A DNA stretch of 64,000 nucleotides from Sedimentitalea xiamensis (GTDB lineage: Bacteria > Pseudomonadota > Alphaproteobacteria > Rhodobacterales > Rhodobacteraceae): the NCBI RefSeq assembly GCF_030164465.1, contig NZ_JASNJE010000022.1, positions 1 through 64,000 on the forward strand, written 5' to 3'. The translations under genes and the position numbers were made by a program. The notes under the pieces were generated by a model. It worked only from the letters and a program-made list of their open reading frames with translations, made no database searches and had not been told where the DNA came from. Numbering within the stretch: the first letter of the stretch is position 1; each line of letters begins with the position of its first letter. Positions 23,700 through 32,208 of the stretch are shown here, piece by piece.

Positions 23700-26024
23700 T
23701 CAGGCCGGGTGCAGATCGATTCTGGTTTCGGTCGCCTTGTCCACCGCATCGGCGCTGAAAAGCATCGGCACATAGTCGCCCCTGGCCCAGAGCGGCGCGA
23801 GATCGGCATAGTGCGGATTGCCGGGAATTCCCGACTGCCCCGGCGCGTTGATCCAGACGCTGTTGTCCCAGGCTCCGACATCGACGACCATGCGGACCGA
23901 CGCGCCGTTTCGGACATGGAAATCGCTGGCTTCGTAATGCGCCATCATCACCGTGGTGCTGCTGCCACCCATGTCCAGCGGCCCCACGTCGGCATCCGGC
24001 AGAACCCCGCCGAGGGCATGGTCGAAATACCCCTTGTGCAGGTCGCCCCAGCGCCAGGAGTCCGGGTCCGCGCCAAAGCGGGCGACCGCGTCGGCCCATG
24101 CGGCGGAGAGGGTTTCGGTCAGGAACGCATCGCGCGCGCCGGGGTCCGCCAGACCGGCCTTGTCGGCCAGCGCCGGGTGTGCGCCTTCGAACAGGCGGAC
24201 CACGGTCGGCGGGCTGCCGGGGATCAGGACCTTGCGCAGGTCGCTGTCCGGAGCCACGCGGGCCAGCAGGGCCGGCCGCAGGTGGCAGGAAAACCAGAGT
24301 TCGAACAGCAGGGCCGGGGCGGACCCGGCATCCGAATTCCCGGTCCAGCCCGCCAGCAGGGCGCGGGCCCCGCCGGGCGCGCTGTCCGGAACCAGCGCCG
24401 CCAGCCGTGCCGCCAGAGTTGAAACGGTGTCGGTCTGCAACCCGCAATTCTCGGTGATCCCGACAGCGCCGCCGGCGCCTATGACCTCGGCGATGCGGTC
24501 GGCGCGGCCGTCTTCGAACCATTCATGGCCGATGGGCAGGGCGTCGTGATCCCAGGTTTCGGGCACATTCATTTCATTCGCCGAATGCACGAAACCGCAG
24601 GCCGGGTTCACGATCGCGGGCAGGTCTTCGGCTGTGACGTAGCCCTGCCACCCGAACCGGCCATCGCCCGGCACCGGCGCCAGTCCGCGCCACCCGTTGC
24701 GGCGCGGAATATAGGCCGCCGCTTGCCAGCAGATATCGCCATCGGTATCGGCATAGACCAGGTTGACCGACGGCGCGCCCCAGCTTTTGACGGAGTCGCG
24801 GAAATCGCCAAGGGTTTCGCTGCGCATGGATTTCAGGCTGCACATGTAGGGCGCGGTGCCCGGATCGGTGAAAACCGTGCGGATCGACACCGCCACCCGC
24901 CGCGCGGGATCTTCGTGCACGACCGGCCCGTAGCGGGTGAAGAACAGCGGCAGGACCTGGTCGGGGGCGCCCTTGACGGCAAAGGTTTCATCCACCCGGA
25001 TCATTTCTTCCCAGCCGCCGTCGTGGCGGTAGTCCTGCGGATTGCCCGGCCGGGTCTCGTGCACCATCACGTCTTCCTGGTCGGCGCAGAAGATGGTGAG
25101 GCTGAACGCCGCCTTGCCGTTATGCCCGATCACCACGCCGGGCGACGACGGTTCGCCCGCCCCGATAACGTCCATCTGCGGCGCGCTCAGGTGCACCATG
25201 TAGCGCAGCGATGGCGCGGCGTGCAGGCGATGCGGATCGCTGGCCATGATCGCGCGGCCGGTTTCCGTCAGGCCGGGCGCGATGGCCCAGTTGTTGGAGC
25301 CTTCCATCGACGGCGGCAGCGGCTGCACCGTCTTGCGCCCGTCGACCGTGGCCCAGCGTGGGGCATCGTCAAGCGTCGCGGCGAGCCGTTCGGGCGAGAA
25401 GGTGACCGGCGCGGTCGCGAGCTGGAACACGTCCAGCGCGGTATCGGGAAGATCGATAGGACTGTTCGCCTGCCATTCCGTATCGGGCACGGGTGGCGAC
25501 AGCGGGCCGCGCAGCAGGTCGACATCCGGGTCCGCAAGCGCCTGCACCCGCGCGCGGGCCAGTTCGGAGCCGGCATTGCGGGTCAGGCAGTGGGTACGGA
25601 TTCGCACCACGTCCTCCGGGCGCCAATGGGCGGGCTCGGTGCCAAGTGCCGTGAATTCCGGCGGCAGGGGCAGGCGGCCCGCCCTGACCAGGTCGATCCC
25701 GGCGTTGATCCCTTCGGCAAAGGCGGTGCAGATCATTTCGGAATCCGCGCCATAGGCCGCCCATTCCGGCGCCATGTCGCCGCGATAGAGAAACAGCCGC
25801 GCCGCGCGATCCTGCATCAGGTAGCCGGGACCGAAATCGGCGGCCAGAAGCCCGAGGCCGCGCTTGCGCCAGAGATCGATCTGCCACAGCCGGTCCCGCG
25901 CCGCGTTCAGACCCTGCACGAAAAACGCGTCGCGGGTGCTTTCGGCGCGGATATGCGCCATGCCCCAGGTGTCCACGGAAATGCTGGCGGGGGCCGCAAG
26001 GCCCGGAACGTCAAGGCGGGTCAT
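23700..26024 (-). CDS. Penicillin acylase family Ntn hydrolase without signal peptide
   Basis: A 774-residue S45-type precursor. The predicted autoprocessing site is G242/S243 in MEGSNNWAIAPG; Ser243 would become the N-terminal nucleophile of the beta chain. DTWGMAHIRA near the N-terminus and SDPHRLHAAPS after the nucleophile fit the family. The protein begins MTRLDVPGLAAP with no signal peptide, whereas classical penicillin acylases are exported, so a cytoplasmic amide hydrolase or acylase is likely. It lies 15 bp after the IclR regulator gene and is probably co-transcribed with it. Confidence 0.87.
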   Translation of the reverse strand: MTRLDVPGLAAPASISVDTWGMAHIRAESTRDAFFVQGLNAARDRLWQIDLWRKRGLGLLAADFGPGYLMQDRAARLFLYRGDMAPEWAAYGADSEMICTAFAEGINAGIDLVRAGRLPLPPEFTALGTEPAHWRPEDVVRIRTHCLTRNAGSELARARVQALADPDVDLLRGPLSPPVPDTEWQANSPIDLPDTALDVFQLATAPVTFSPERLAATLDDAPRWATVDGRKTVQPLPPSMEGSNNWAIAPGLTETGRAIMASDPHRLHAAPSLRYMVHLSAPQMDVIGAGEPSSPGVVIGHNGKAAFSLTIFCADQEDVMVHETRPGNPQDYRHDGGWEEMIRVDETFAVKGAPDQVLPLFFTRYGPVVHEDPARRVAVSIRTVFTDPGTAPYMCSLKSMRSETLGDFRDSVKSWGAPSVNLVYADTDGDICWQAAAYIPRRNGWRGLAPVPGDGRFGWQGYVTAEDLPAIVNPACGFVHSANEMNVPETWDHDALPIGHEWFEDGRADRIAEVIGAGGAVGITENCGLQTDTVSTLAARLAALVPDSAPGGARALLAGWTGNSDAGSAPALLFELWFSCHLRPALLARVAPDSDLRKVLIPGSPPTVVRLFEGAHPALADKAGLADPGARDAFLTETLSAAWADAVARFGADPDSWRWGDLHKGYFDHALGGVLPDADVGPLDMGGSSTTVMMAHYEASDFHVRNGASVRMVVDVGAWDNSVWINAPGQSGIPGNPHYADLAPLWARGDYVPMLFSADAVDKATETRIDLHPA

Positions 26025-26039
26025 CGTCTGGGCTTCCTC

Positions 26040-26852
26040 TCAATACTGGCTGATGGCGCGGGCGGCTTCCTGGCCCAGCGGCACGATGCGGGCGGCGTAG
26101 TCTTCCGGCGTCCAATCCGCGAGCGAGGCGGCGATGTGGACGGCGGCGACGGGACGCCCATCGGTATCGAGCACCGGAAATCCGGCGGCGATCTCGCCGA
26201 TCAGAATCTGGTTCAGGGCGAGCGAATACCCGTTCGCGCGGGTTTCCGCCACCTTGTCCAGAATCGCCTCGGGATCGGTGATCGTATGCGGCGTGAACGG
26301 CGTGCGGTCCGAACGTTCCAGGATGCCGCGCACGGTGTCTTCCGGCAGCTTGGACAGGATCGCCCATCCGCCAGAGGTGCAGAAGGTCGGAACGCTGTGA
26401 CCCACGAGCGAGCTGTTCAGGGTCTGGTGCTTGGTTTGCAGGCGCACGGCATAGACCACGCGCAGATCGTCGAAAAGCGACAGGTCGATGCGTTCCCGGA
26501 CGGATCTGCGCAATTCCTGCAACACCGGCGTCGCCCGGCGCACGAGCGGATCGAGGCGCAACGCATCCAGCGTGTGATCGAGAATGCGGATGCCCGGCAG
26601 AAATCCATGCGCGTCCGCGTCGCGGCGGATATACCCCAGGGCGCGCAAGGTGTGGACCATGCGCTGCGCCGCGCTGCGGTCGACGCCCGCCCGCTGCGCG
26701 ATATCCGACAGGGTCAGCGGCCCGTCCGCATAGTGAAACGCCGACAGGACCTGCATCGCCCGTTCGACCGATTGGACGAAAAGCGAATCCCCGCGCTGTT
26801 GCCGCGTCCGTTCCCGCAGACCGGGTTCGGCCCGTGTCGTGTTTCTGAACAT
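26040..26852 (-). CDS. IclR-family transcriptional regulator
   Basis: A 270-residue regulator with an N-terminal winged helix (LSDIAQRAGVDRSAAQRMVH) and a C-terminal IclR effector domain (GWAILSKLPEDTV and NGYSLALNQILIGEIAAGFPV). The ATG at 26852 has TTGGAG upstream; an earlier Met at 26879 is possible. It is divergent from the M81/ABC transporter operon and immediately upstream of the penicillin-acylase-type gene, so it may control amide or peptide catabolism on both sides. Confidence 0.88.
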   Translation of the reverse strand: MFRNTTRAEPGLRERTRQQRGDSLFVQSVERAMQVLSAFHYADGPLTLSDIAQRAGVDRSAAQRMVHTLRALGYIRRDADAHGFLPGIRILDHTLDALRLDPLVRRATPVLQELRRSVRERIDLSLFDDLRVVYAVRLQTKHQTLNSSLVGHSVPTFCTSGGWAILSKLPEDTVRGILERSDRTPFTPHTITDPEAILDKVAETRANGYSLALNQILIGEIAAGFPVLDTDGRPVAAVHIAASLADWTPEDYAARIVPLGQEAARAISQY

Positions 26853-27019
26853 TGGCGTCTCCAACGAAGGAAGCAACATGGTTGACTTGCCACAAAGCGT
26901 GACTTTAAAATTTTTCTACGATGCAGTTATATTGCATGACAATACAATTGCGATGCAACGGGGAATGCCCGGCCGCTGATCCGGTCAGCGGGGGGCAAGG
27001 ACCAGACAGGGACCGATTG
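26853..27019. promoter_or_regulatory. IclR-M81 divergent control region with palindromes
   Basis: The gap contains a plus-strand promoter candidate, TTGACT (26882-26887) and TTAAAA (26905-26910) with 17-bp spacing. Downstream, ATGCA-N7-TGCAT spans 26921-26937 and TTGCAT...ATGCAA spans 26932-26958, so three copies of a TTGCAT-like half-site alternate in orientation. This is the AT-rich, palindromic layout expected for an IclR operator over the transcription start of the M81 operon. Confidence 0.55.
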
Positions 27020-28579
27020 ATGACATTCCGGGTCGCGTTTGCCGGCTTTCTGCACGAAACCAACACGTTTGCACCGACCCGCGCGCGGTTGCAGGACTTC
27101 ATCCAGGGCGGGGGCTACATGCCGATGGCGCGCGGCCCCGAGATGATCGAACGGGCCAAGGGCATCAATCTGGGAATCGGCGGGGCGCTGGACTTCGGCG
27201 AAACGCAGGGCTGGGACATGGTGCCGGTGCTCTGGGCCGGGGCGATTCCGTCGGCTCATGTGACGCGGGATGCCTATGAAAGCATCACGGACGAGATAAT
27301 TGCAGGCATTGCCGCCGCCGGAGACCTGGACGGCGTGTTCCTGGACCTGCATGGCGCGATGGTGGCCGACCATCTGGACGACGGCGAGGGCGCGCTGCTG
27401 ACGCGGGTGCGGGCCGCGGTCGGGCCCGACGTGCGCATTGCCGCCGCGCTCGACCTGCACGGCAACATCACCGCCGAAATGGTCGAGGCCGCCGACGTGC
27501 TCGTTGGGTTCCGCACCTATCCGCATGTCGACATGGCCGATACCGGCACCCGCGCCGCGGAACAGCTGGCCCGGCTGATGCAGCGCGGCGCGCCCTTCGC
27601 CAAGGCGTTCCGCAGATTGCCATTTCTGGTGCCGATCGCGTGGCAAAGCACCCGGACGGACCCTGCGCGCGGCATCTACGACCTGGTGGGAAGCCTGGAA
27701 TCCGGCGCGGTCAGCAGCACGTCGTTCTTCTTCGGCTTTCCGGCCGCGGATTTTCCCGGCTGCGGCCCGACGGTGATCTGCTATGGCGACACCGCGGCGG
27801 CGGATGCGGCCGCCGACGCCATCGAACAGGCGGTCCTAGCCGCCGAACCGGCCTTTGCCGGCAGGACCTTCGGGCCGGACGAGGGCGTGCAGGAGGCGAT
27901 GCGAATCGCGCAAAGCGCCACGCGCCCGGTGGTTCTGGCGGATACCCAGGACAATCCCGGCGCGGGCGGGGATTCCAACACCACCGGAATGCTGCGCGCG
28001 CTGGTGCGCAATTCGGCCCGGCGCGCAGCCCTCGGCAACATGGTCGACCCGACGGCCGCGGCCGCGGCCCATGCGGCGGGCGCCGGTGCGGAGATCGAGA
28101 TCGATCTCGGCGGGTTTTCCGCCGTGCCCGGCGACACACCCTATCGCGCGCGTTTCGTCGTCGAAAGCCTGTCGGACGGCAAGCTGGTCGCGTCGGGTCC
28201 TTTCTATGGCGGCGCGCCGCTGGACCTGGGCCCGTCGGCCTGCCTGCGGATCGGTGACGTGCGTGTCGTCGTGACCACCCACAAGGCGCAGATGGCGGAC
28301 CAGGAGATGTATCGTTTCGTCGGCATCGAACCGACCGAACAGGCGATACTTGTCAACAAGAGTTCCGTGCATTTCCGCGCCGATTTCGATCCGATCGCGG
28401 AAACCATACTGACCTGCGTCGCGCCTGGCCCGATGCCGGTCAGCCCGGCCAGCCTGCCGTTCAGAAACCTGGAACCCGGCATCCGGCTGGAACCGCTGGG
28501 ACGCGCCTTTGCGCCACCGGACGGATCGGCAACACCGCGGGACCGCCACGACCACGAGAGAGCCACGATCCATTCATAA
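27020..28579 (+). CDS. M81-family metallopeptidase (MlrC-like)
   Basis: A 519-residue protein beginning MTFRVAFAGFLHETNTF, the M81 signature, with VFLDLHGAM and AALDLHGN zinc-site segments and DNPGAGGDSNTTGM. The founding member, MlrC, degrades linearised microcystin, but most M81 proteins have unknown peptide or amide substrates. The ATG at 27020 follows CAGGGAC. It is the first gene of an operon with a dipeptide-type ABC transporter and two M20 hydrolases, pointing to import and hydrolysis of a modified peptide or N-acyl compound. Confidence 0.88.
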   Translation: MTFRVAFAGFLHETNTFAPTRARLQDFIQGGGYMPMARGPEMIERAKGINLGIGGALDFGETQGWDMVPVLWAGAIPSAHVTRDAYESITDEIIAGIAAAGDLDGVFLDLHGAMVADHLDDGEGALLTRVRAAVGPDVRIAAALDLHGNITAEMVEAADVLVGFRTYPHVDMADTGTRAAEQLARLMQRGAPFAKAFRRLPFLVPIAWQSTRTDPARGIYDLVGSLESGAVSSTSFFFGFPAADFPGCGPTVICYGDTAAADAAADAIEQAVLAAEPAFAGRTFGPDEGVQEAMRIAQSATRPVVLADTQDNPGAGGDSNTTGMLRALVRNSARRAALGNMVDPTAAAAAHAAGAGAEIEIDLGGFSAVPGDTPYRARFVVESLSDGKLVASGPFYGGAPLDLGPSACLRIGDVRVVVTTHKAQMADQEMYRFVGIEPTEQAILVNKSSVHFRADFDPIAETILTCVAPGPMPVSPASLPFRNLEPGIRLEPLGRAFAPPDGSATPRDRHDHERATIHS

Positions 28580-28642
28580 CCCGCGCCGCAGAACAGGGCG
28601 AAAAGCCCGGCGCATCCACTTCGCAACCAACGGGAGACCATA

Positions 28643-30256
28643 ATGAGCCTGTCCAACTTGAAACCAAAGCCGAACAGCGTGCGGCGCGCCCTGCGCGGCA
28701 CCCTGTTCAGCGCCACGCTGGCGGGTCTGGCCGCCGTCGCCGGCCCGCTCAGCGCGCAGACGCTGGTCGCGGTGAAACATTCGGCGCTGCGGGTGCTGGA
28801 CCCGATCATGACCACGGCCTACATGAGCCGCAACCACGGCTACATGGTGTTTGACACGCTTTATGCGCTGGACAGCGACCTGGTGCCGCAGCCGCAGATG
28901 GTCGAAAGCCACACGGTGTCCGACGACGGCCTGACCTACCGGTTCACCCTGCGCGAAGGTCTGAAATTCCATGACGGCGCGCCGGTGACGGGCGAAGACG
29001 TCGCCGCGTCGATCGCACGCTGGGGCGAACGCGACGGCATGGGGCAGGTCCTCATGAGCTTTGTGGAAAGCATGGGCCAGGACGGGGACAACGTCTTTGT
29101 CATGACGCTCAAGAAACCCTATGGTCTGGTGATCGACAGTCTCGCCAAACCGTCGTCCAACGTGCCGTTCATCATGCCCAAGCGGCTGGCCGAAACGCCG
29201 TCGACCGAACCGATCCCGGAACAGATCGGCTCCGGCCCGTTCACATGGGTGGCCGACGAATTCCAGCCCGGCGTGAAAGCCGTCTACGCCAAGTTCGAGG
29301 ATTACGTGCCGCGCGACGAGCCGCCAAGCTGGGCTTCGGGCGGCAAGGTGGTCAAGGTCGATCGCGTCGAATGGGTGGTGATGCCCGACGACCAGACCGC
29401 GCTCAACGCCCTGCTGGCGGGCGAGATCGACTATTGGGAAAGCCCGCCCTCCGATCTGCTGCCGATCCTCGCCGCGAATGACGAAATGGTGGTGCGCAAC
29501 CTCAACAAGCTGGGATACCAGACCATCATGCGGCCCAATGCGCTGCACCCGCCGATGGACAATCCGCTGATCCGCAAGGCGGCGATCGCCTCGGTTTACC
29601 AGAAAGACGTTCTGGACGCGCTGGTCGGCAATCCCGAACTTTACAAGCTTTGCGGCGCGATGTTCGTCTGCGACACGCCGCTGGCTTCCGATGTCGGCTC
29701 TGAAACCCTGACCGAAGGCAACGGCAAGGACTTGGCCAGGGAACTGCTGAAGGAAGCCGGCTATGACGGCACGCCCATCGTCATCATGCACCCGACAGAC
29801 GTGGGCACCCTGCGCACCCAGCCGGTCGTCGTGGCGCAGGCCATGCGCGATGTCGGGTTCGAGGTCGATCTGCAGGCGATGGACTGGCAGACGCTGGTCG
29901 GACGCCGGGCCAGCCAGGCGCCGATCGGAGAGGGCGGCTGGAACATGTTCATGACCAACTGGGTCGGTGCGGACGTGTTCAACCCGCTGGTCAACAATAT
30001 GGTCAACGGCAAGGGCCCCGAAGGCGGCTGGTTCGGCTGGCCGGACGTTCCGAAGCTCGAGGAACTGCGCATGGCCTACGCCACCTCGCCGTCGCTCGAC
30101 GAACAGAAGAAACTGGCAGAGGAGATCCAGAAAGTCGCCTATGAAGAAGGCGTCTATGCACCCATCGGGCAGTATTTCGTGCCGACGGCATGGTCCGCCG
30201 CCCTCGAAGGCGTTCTGGACGGTCCCGCGCCGTTCTTCTGGAACATCTCGAAGTAA
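28643..30256 (+). CDS. Dipeptide/oligopeptide-type ABC substrate-binding protein
   Basis: A 537-residue SBP_bac_5 family protein with a long signal peptide ending around LSAQT (residue 39). YMVFDTLYALDSDLVPQPQM and the SDDGLTYRFTLREGLKFHDG motif are the family hallmarks. It captures peptides or similar solutes in the periplasm for the permeases that follow. The 63-bp gap to the M81 gene and the downstream stem-loop suggest higher expression than its neighbours. Confidence 0.92.
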   Translation: MSLSNLKPKPNSVRRALRGTLFSATLAGLAAVAGPLSAQTLVAVKHSALRVLDPIMTTAYMSRNHGYMVFDTLYALDSDLVPQPQMVESHTVSDDGLTYRFTLREGLKFHDGAPVTGEDVAASIARWGERDGMGQVLMSFVESMGQDGDNVFVMTLKKPYGLVIDSLAKPSSNVPFIMPKRLAETPSTEPIPEQIGSGPFTWVADEFQPGVKAVYAKFEDYVPRDEPPSWASGGKVVKVDRVEWVVMPDDQTALNALLAGEIDYWESPPSDLLPILAANDEMVVRNLNKLGYQTIMRPNALHPPMDNPLIRKAAIASVYQKDVLDALVGNPELYKLCGAMFVCDTPLASDVGSETLTEGNGKDLARELLKEAGYDGTPIVIMHPTDVGTLRTQPVVVAQAMRDVGFEVDLQAMDWQTLVGRRASQAPIGEGGWNMFMTNWVGADVFNPLVNNMVNGKGPEGGWFGWPDVPKLEELRMAYATSPSLDEQKKLAEEIQKVAYEEGVYAPIGQYFVPTAWSAALEGVLDGPAPFFWNISK

Positions 30257-30267
30257 TCGAACGCCCG

Positions 30268-30299
30268 TCCGGCCCCGCGCTTCCTCGCGCGGGACCGGA
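30268..30299 (+). terminator. Intercistronic stem-loop after the substrate-binding protein gene
   Basis: TCCGGCCCCGCGC (30268-30280) pairs with GCGCGGGACCGGA (30287-30299) at 12 of 13 positions with a 6-nt loop. It begins 12 nt after the stop codon and has no T-run. Such structures between binding-protein and permease genes commonly stabilise the upstream mRNA and reduce permease expression. Confidence 0.65.
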
Positions 30300-30376
30300 T
30301 CTCTGACGACGCAAGGCCGCCCCGGTCAGGAGGAGGCGCGGCGCACGGGCAGTCGGAAAACCTGAAAGGATCCTTC

Positions 30377-31321
30377 ATGTTTGGTTACATCCTGCAACGC
30401 CTGCTGGCAGCCATACCTGTCATGGGTTTCGTCGCCCTTTTTGTTTTCCTGCTGCTGCGGCTCACGCCGGGCGATCCGGCGGCGATCATCGCCGGCGATA
30501 CCGCGACCCCCGAACAGCTCGAAGCGATCCGGGATTCGCTGGGGTTGAACGATCCGTTCTTCGTCCAGTTCTTCAACTGGATCGGACAGCTGCTCCAAGG
30601 CGATTTCGGCACTTCGATCCTGTCGGGCAAGCCGGTGATCGAACTGATCCAGGCCCGGATGGAGCCGACGATCAGCCTGGCGCTGACCACCATCATCCTG
30701 TCGGTCGTCATTGCCGTGCCGCTTGGCGTCATCGCCGCCTGGAAGCACGGCACGCTGATCGACCGTTTCGTCATGCTTCTGTCGGTCGTCGGATTTTCCG
30801 TGCCGGTCTTCGTGATCGGCTATCTCATGATCTCTCTCTTTTCGATGCAGCTGAACTGGTTCCCGGTTCAGGGGTTCCGGCCCATCGGCGACGGGCTGGG
30901 GCCGTTCCTGCAACGGATCGCGCTGCCCACTTTCACGCTGACGCTCCTGTATATCGCGCTGATCGCGCGGATCACCCGCACGTCGATGCTGGAAATCCTC
31001 GGCGACGATTACATCCGCACCGCCCGCGCCAAGGGGCTGCCGGAAAGCCGGGTGCTGATGCGCCACGCGCTGCGCAACTGTTCGGTGCCGATCATCACGG
31101 TGATCGGCATCGGATTTGCCCTGATCATCTCGGGCGTGGTGGTGACGGAAAGCGTGTTCAACCTGCCGGGGCTGGGGCGCCTGACCGTGGATGCGGTGCT
31201 GGCGCGCGATTACCCGGTGATCCAGGCGGTGATCCTGCTGGCGTCGCTGATTTACGTGGTGATCAACCTGCTGATCGACATCGCCTATGTGCTGCTTGAC
31301 CCAAGGATCCGTTACTCATGA
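30377..31321 (+). CDS. Dipeptide-type ABC transporter permease (DppB-like)
   Basis: A 314-residue inner-membrane permease starting MFGYILQRLLAAIPVMGFVA with about six spans. LRLTPGDPAAIIAG is the DppB/OppB N-terminal loop, and EILGDDYIRTARAKGLPESR is the EAA motif that docks the ATPases. It overlaps the second permease by 4 bp. Ribosome site AAAGGA lies 8 nt upstream. Confidence 0.93.
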   Translation: MFGYILQRLLAAIPVMGFVALFVFLLLRLTPGDPAAIIAGDTATPEQLEAIRDSLGLNDPFFVQFFNWIGQLLQGDFGTSILSGKPVIELIQARMEPTISLALTTIILSVVIAVPLGVIAAWKHGTLIDRFVMLLSVVGFSVPVFVIGYLMISLFSMQLNWFPVQGFRPIGDGLGPFLQRIALPTFTLTLLYIALIARITRTSMLEILGDDYIRTARAKGLPESRVLMRHALRNCSVPIITVIGIGFALIISGVVVTESVFNLPGLGRLTVDAVLARDYPVIQAVILLASLIYVVINLLIDIAYVLLDPRIRYS

Positions 31322-32208
31322 CCGGTCAGACCACAACAGTCGCCCCGCGCGAGACGATTTCGCCCTTTGCCAAGGTGCGCGACATCGTGCTTTCAAGCCC
31401 CATCGTCATGGTGGCCACGGCCCTGCTGGCGATCATCGTACTGGCGGCGATCTTCGCGCCATGGATCGTGCCGCATGATCCGGTGCGCCTGACGCCGTCA
31501 GTCCGGTTGAAGCCGCCTAACGAAGAATACTGGCTGGGCACCGATGCGTTTGGCAGGGACCTGTTTTCGCGCATCATCACCGGCGGGCGGATTTCGCTGG
31601 TCATCGGGGTCGGCGCGGCGATTGCGGCTGTGGCGGCGGGCCTGCTTCTGGGACTTCTGGCGGGGTACATCCGCTGGATGGATGCGCTTTTGATGCGCAT
31701 GGTCGACGGGCTGATGGCGATTCCCAACGTGCTGCTGGCCATTGCCATCGTGTCGCTCTGGGGCGCGAGCCTCTGGACGGTGCTCTTCGCGATCACAATT
31801 CCCGAAGTCCCGCGCGTCGTGCGCCTTGTCCGCTCCGTGGTCCTGTCGGCGCGGGAAGAACCCTATGTGGAAGCCGCCATCGCCGCCGGATCGTCCACCT
31901 GGCTGATCATGCGCCGCCACCTGGTTCCCAACACCGTCGCGCCGCTGATCATTCAGGGCACCTATATCTGCGCCTCCGCGATCCTGACCGAGGCGATCCT
32001 GTCGTTCCTCGGCGCCGGGATAAATCCGGAAACCCCGTCCTGGGGCAACATCATGGCCGAGGGCCGGATCTATTTCCAGATCAACCCCGGAATCGTGCTT
32101 TGGCCCGGACTCGTGGTGTCGGTGGCGATCCTTTCCATCAACCTTCTCGGGGATGCGGTGCGCGACGCGCTCGATCCCCGCATGGCGCAACGGGGAATCG
32201 ACCGATGA
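31318..32208 (+). CDS. Dipeptide-type ABC transporter permease (DppC-like)
   Basis: A 296-residue permease with the DppC N-terminus, APWIVPHDPVRL and LGTDAFGRDLFSRIITGGR, and the EAA loop EEPYVEAAIAAGSSTWLIM. Five or six spans follow. It pairs with the DppB-like permease to form the channel. Four-bp overlaps on both sides show a tightly coupled set of permeases and ATPase. Confidence 0.93.
   Translation: MTGQTTTVAPRETISPFAKVRDIVLSSPIVMVATALLAIIVLAAIFAPWIVPHDPVRLTPSVRLKPPNEEYWLGTDAFGRDLFSRIITGGRISLVIGVGAAIAAVAAGLLLGLLAGYIRWMDALLMRMVDGLMAIPNVLLAIAIVSLWGASLWTVLFAITIPEVPRVVRLVRSVVLSAREEPYVEAAIAAGSSTWLIMRRHLVPNTVAPLIIQGTYICASAILTEAILSFLGAGINPETPSWGNIMAEGRIYFQINPGIVLWPGLVVSVAILSINLLGDAVRDALDPRMAQRGIDR

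Noticed and set aside
24525-26885. 786-codon open frame on the plus strand opposite the penicillin-acylase-type gene
   Set aside because: It mirrors a well-supported minus-strand gene, has no recognisable domain and shows the Arg/Gly/His-rich composition of antisense frames in GC-rich DNA.
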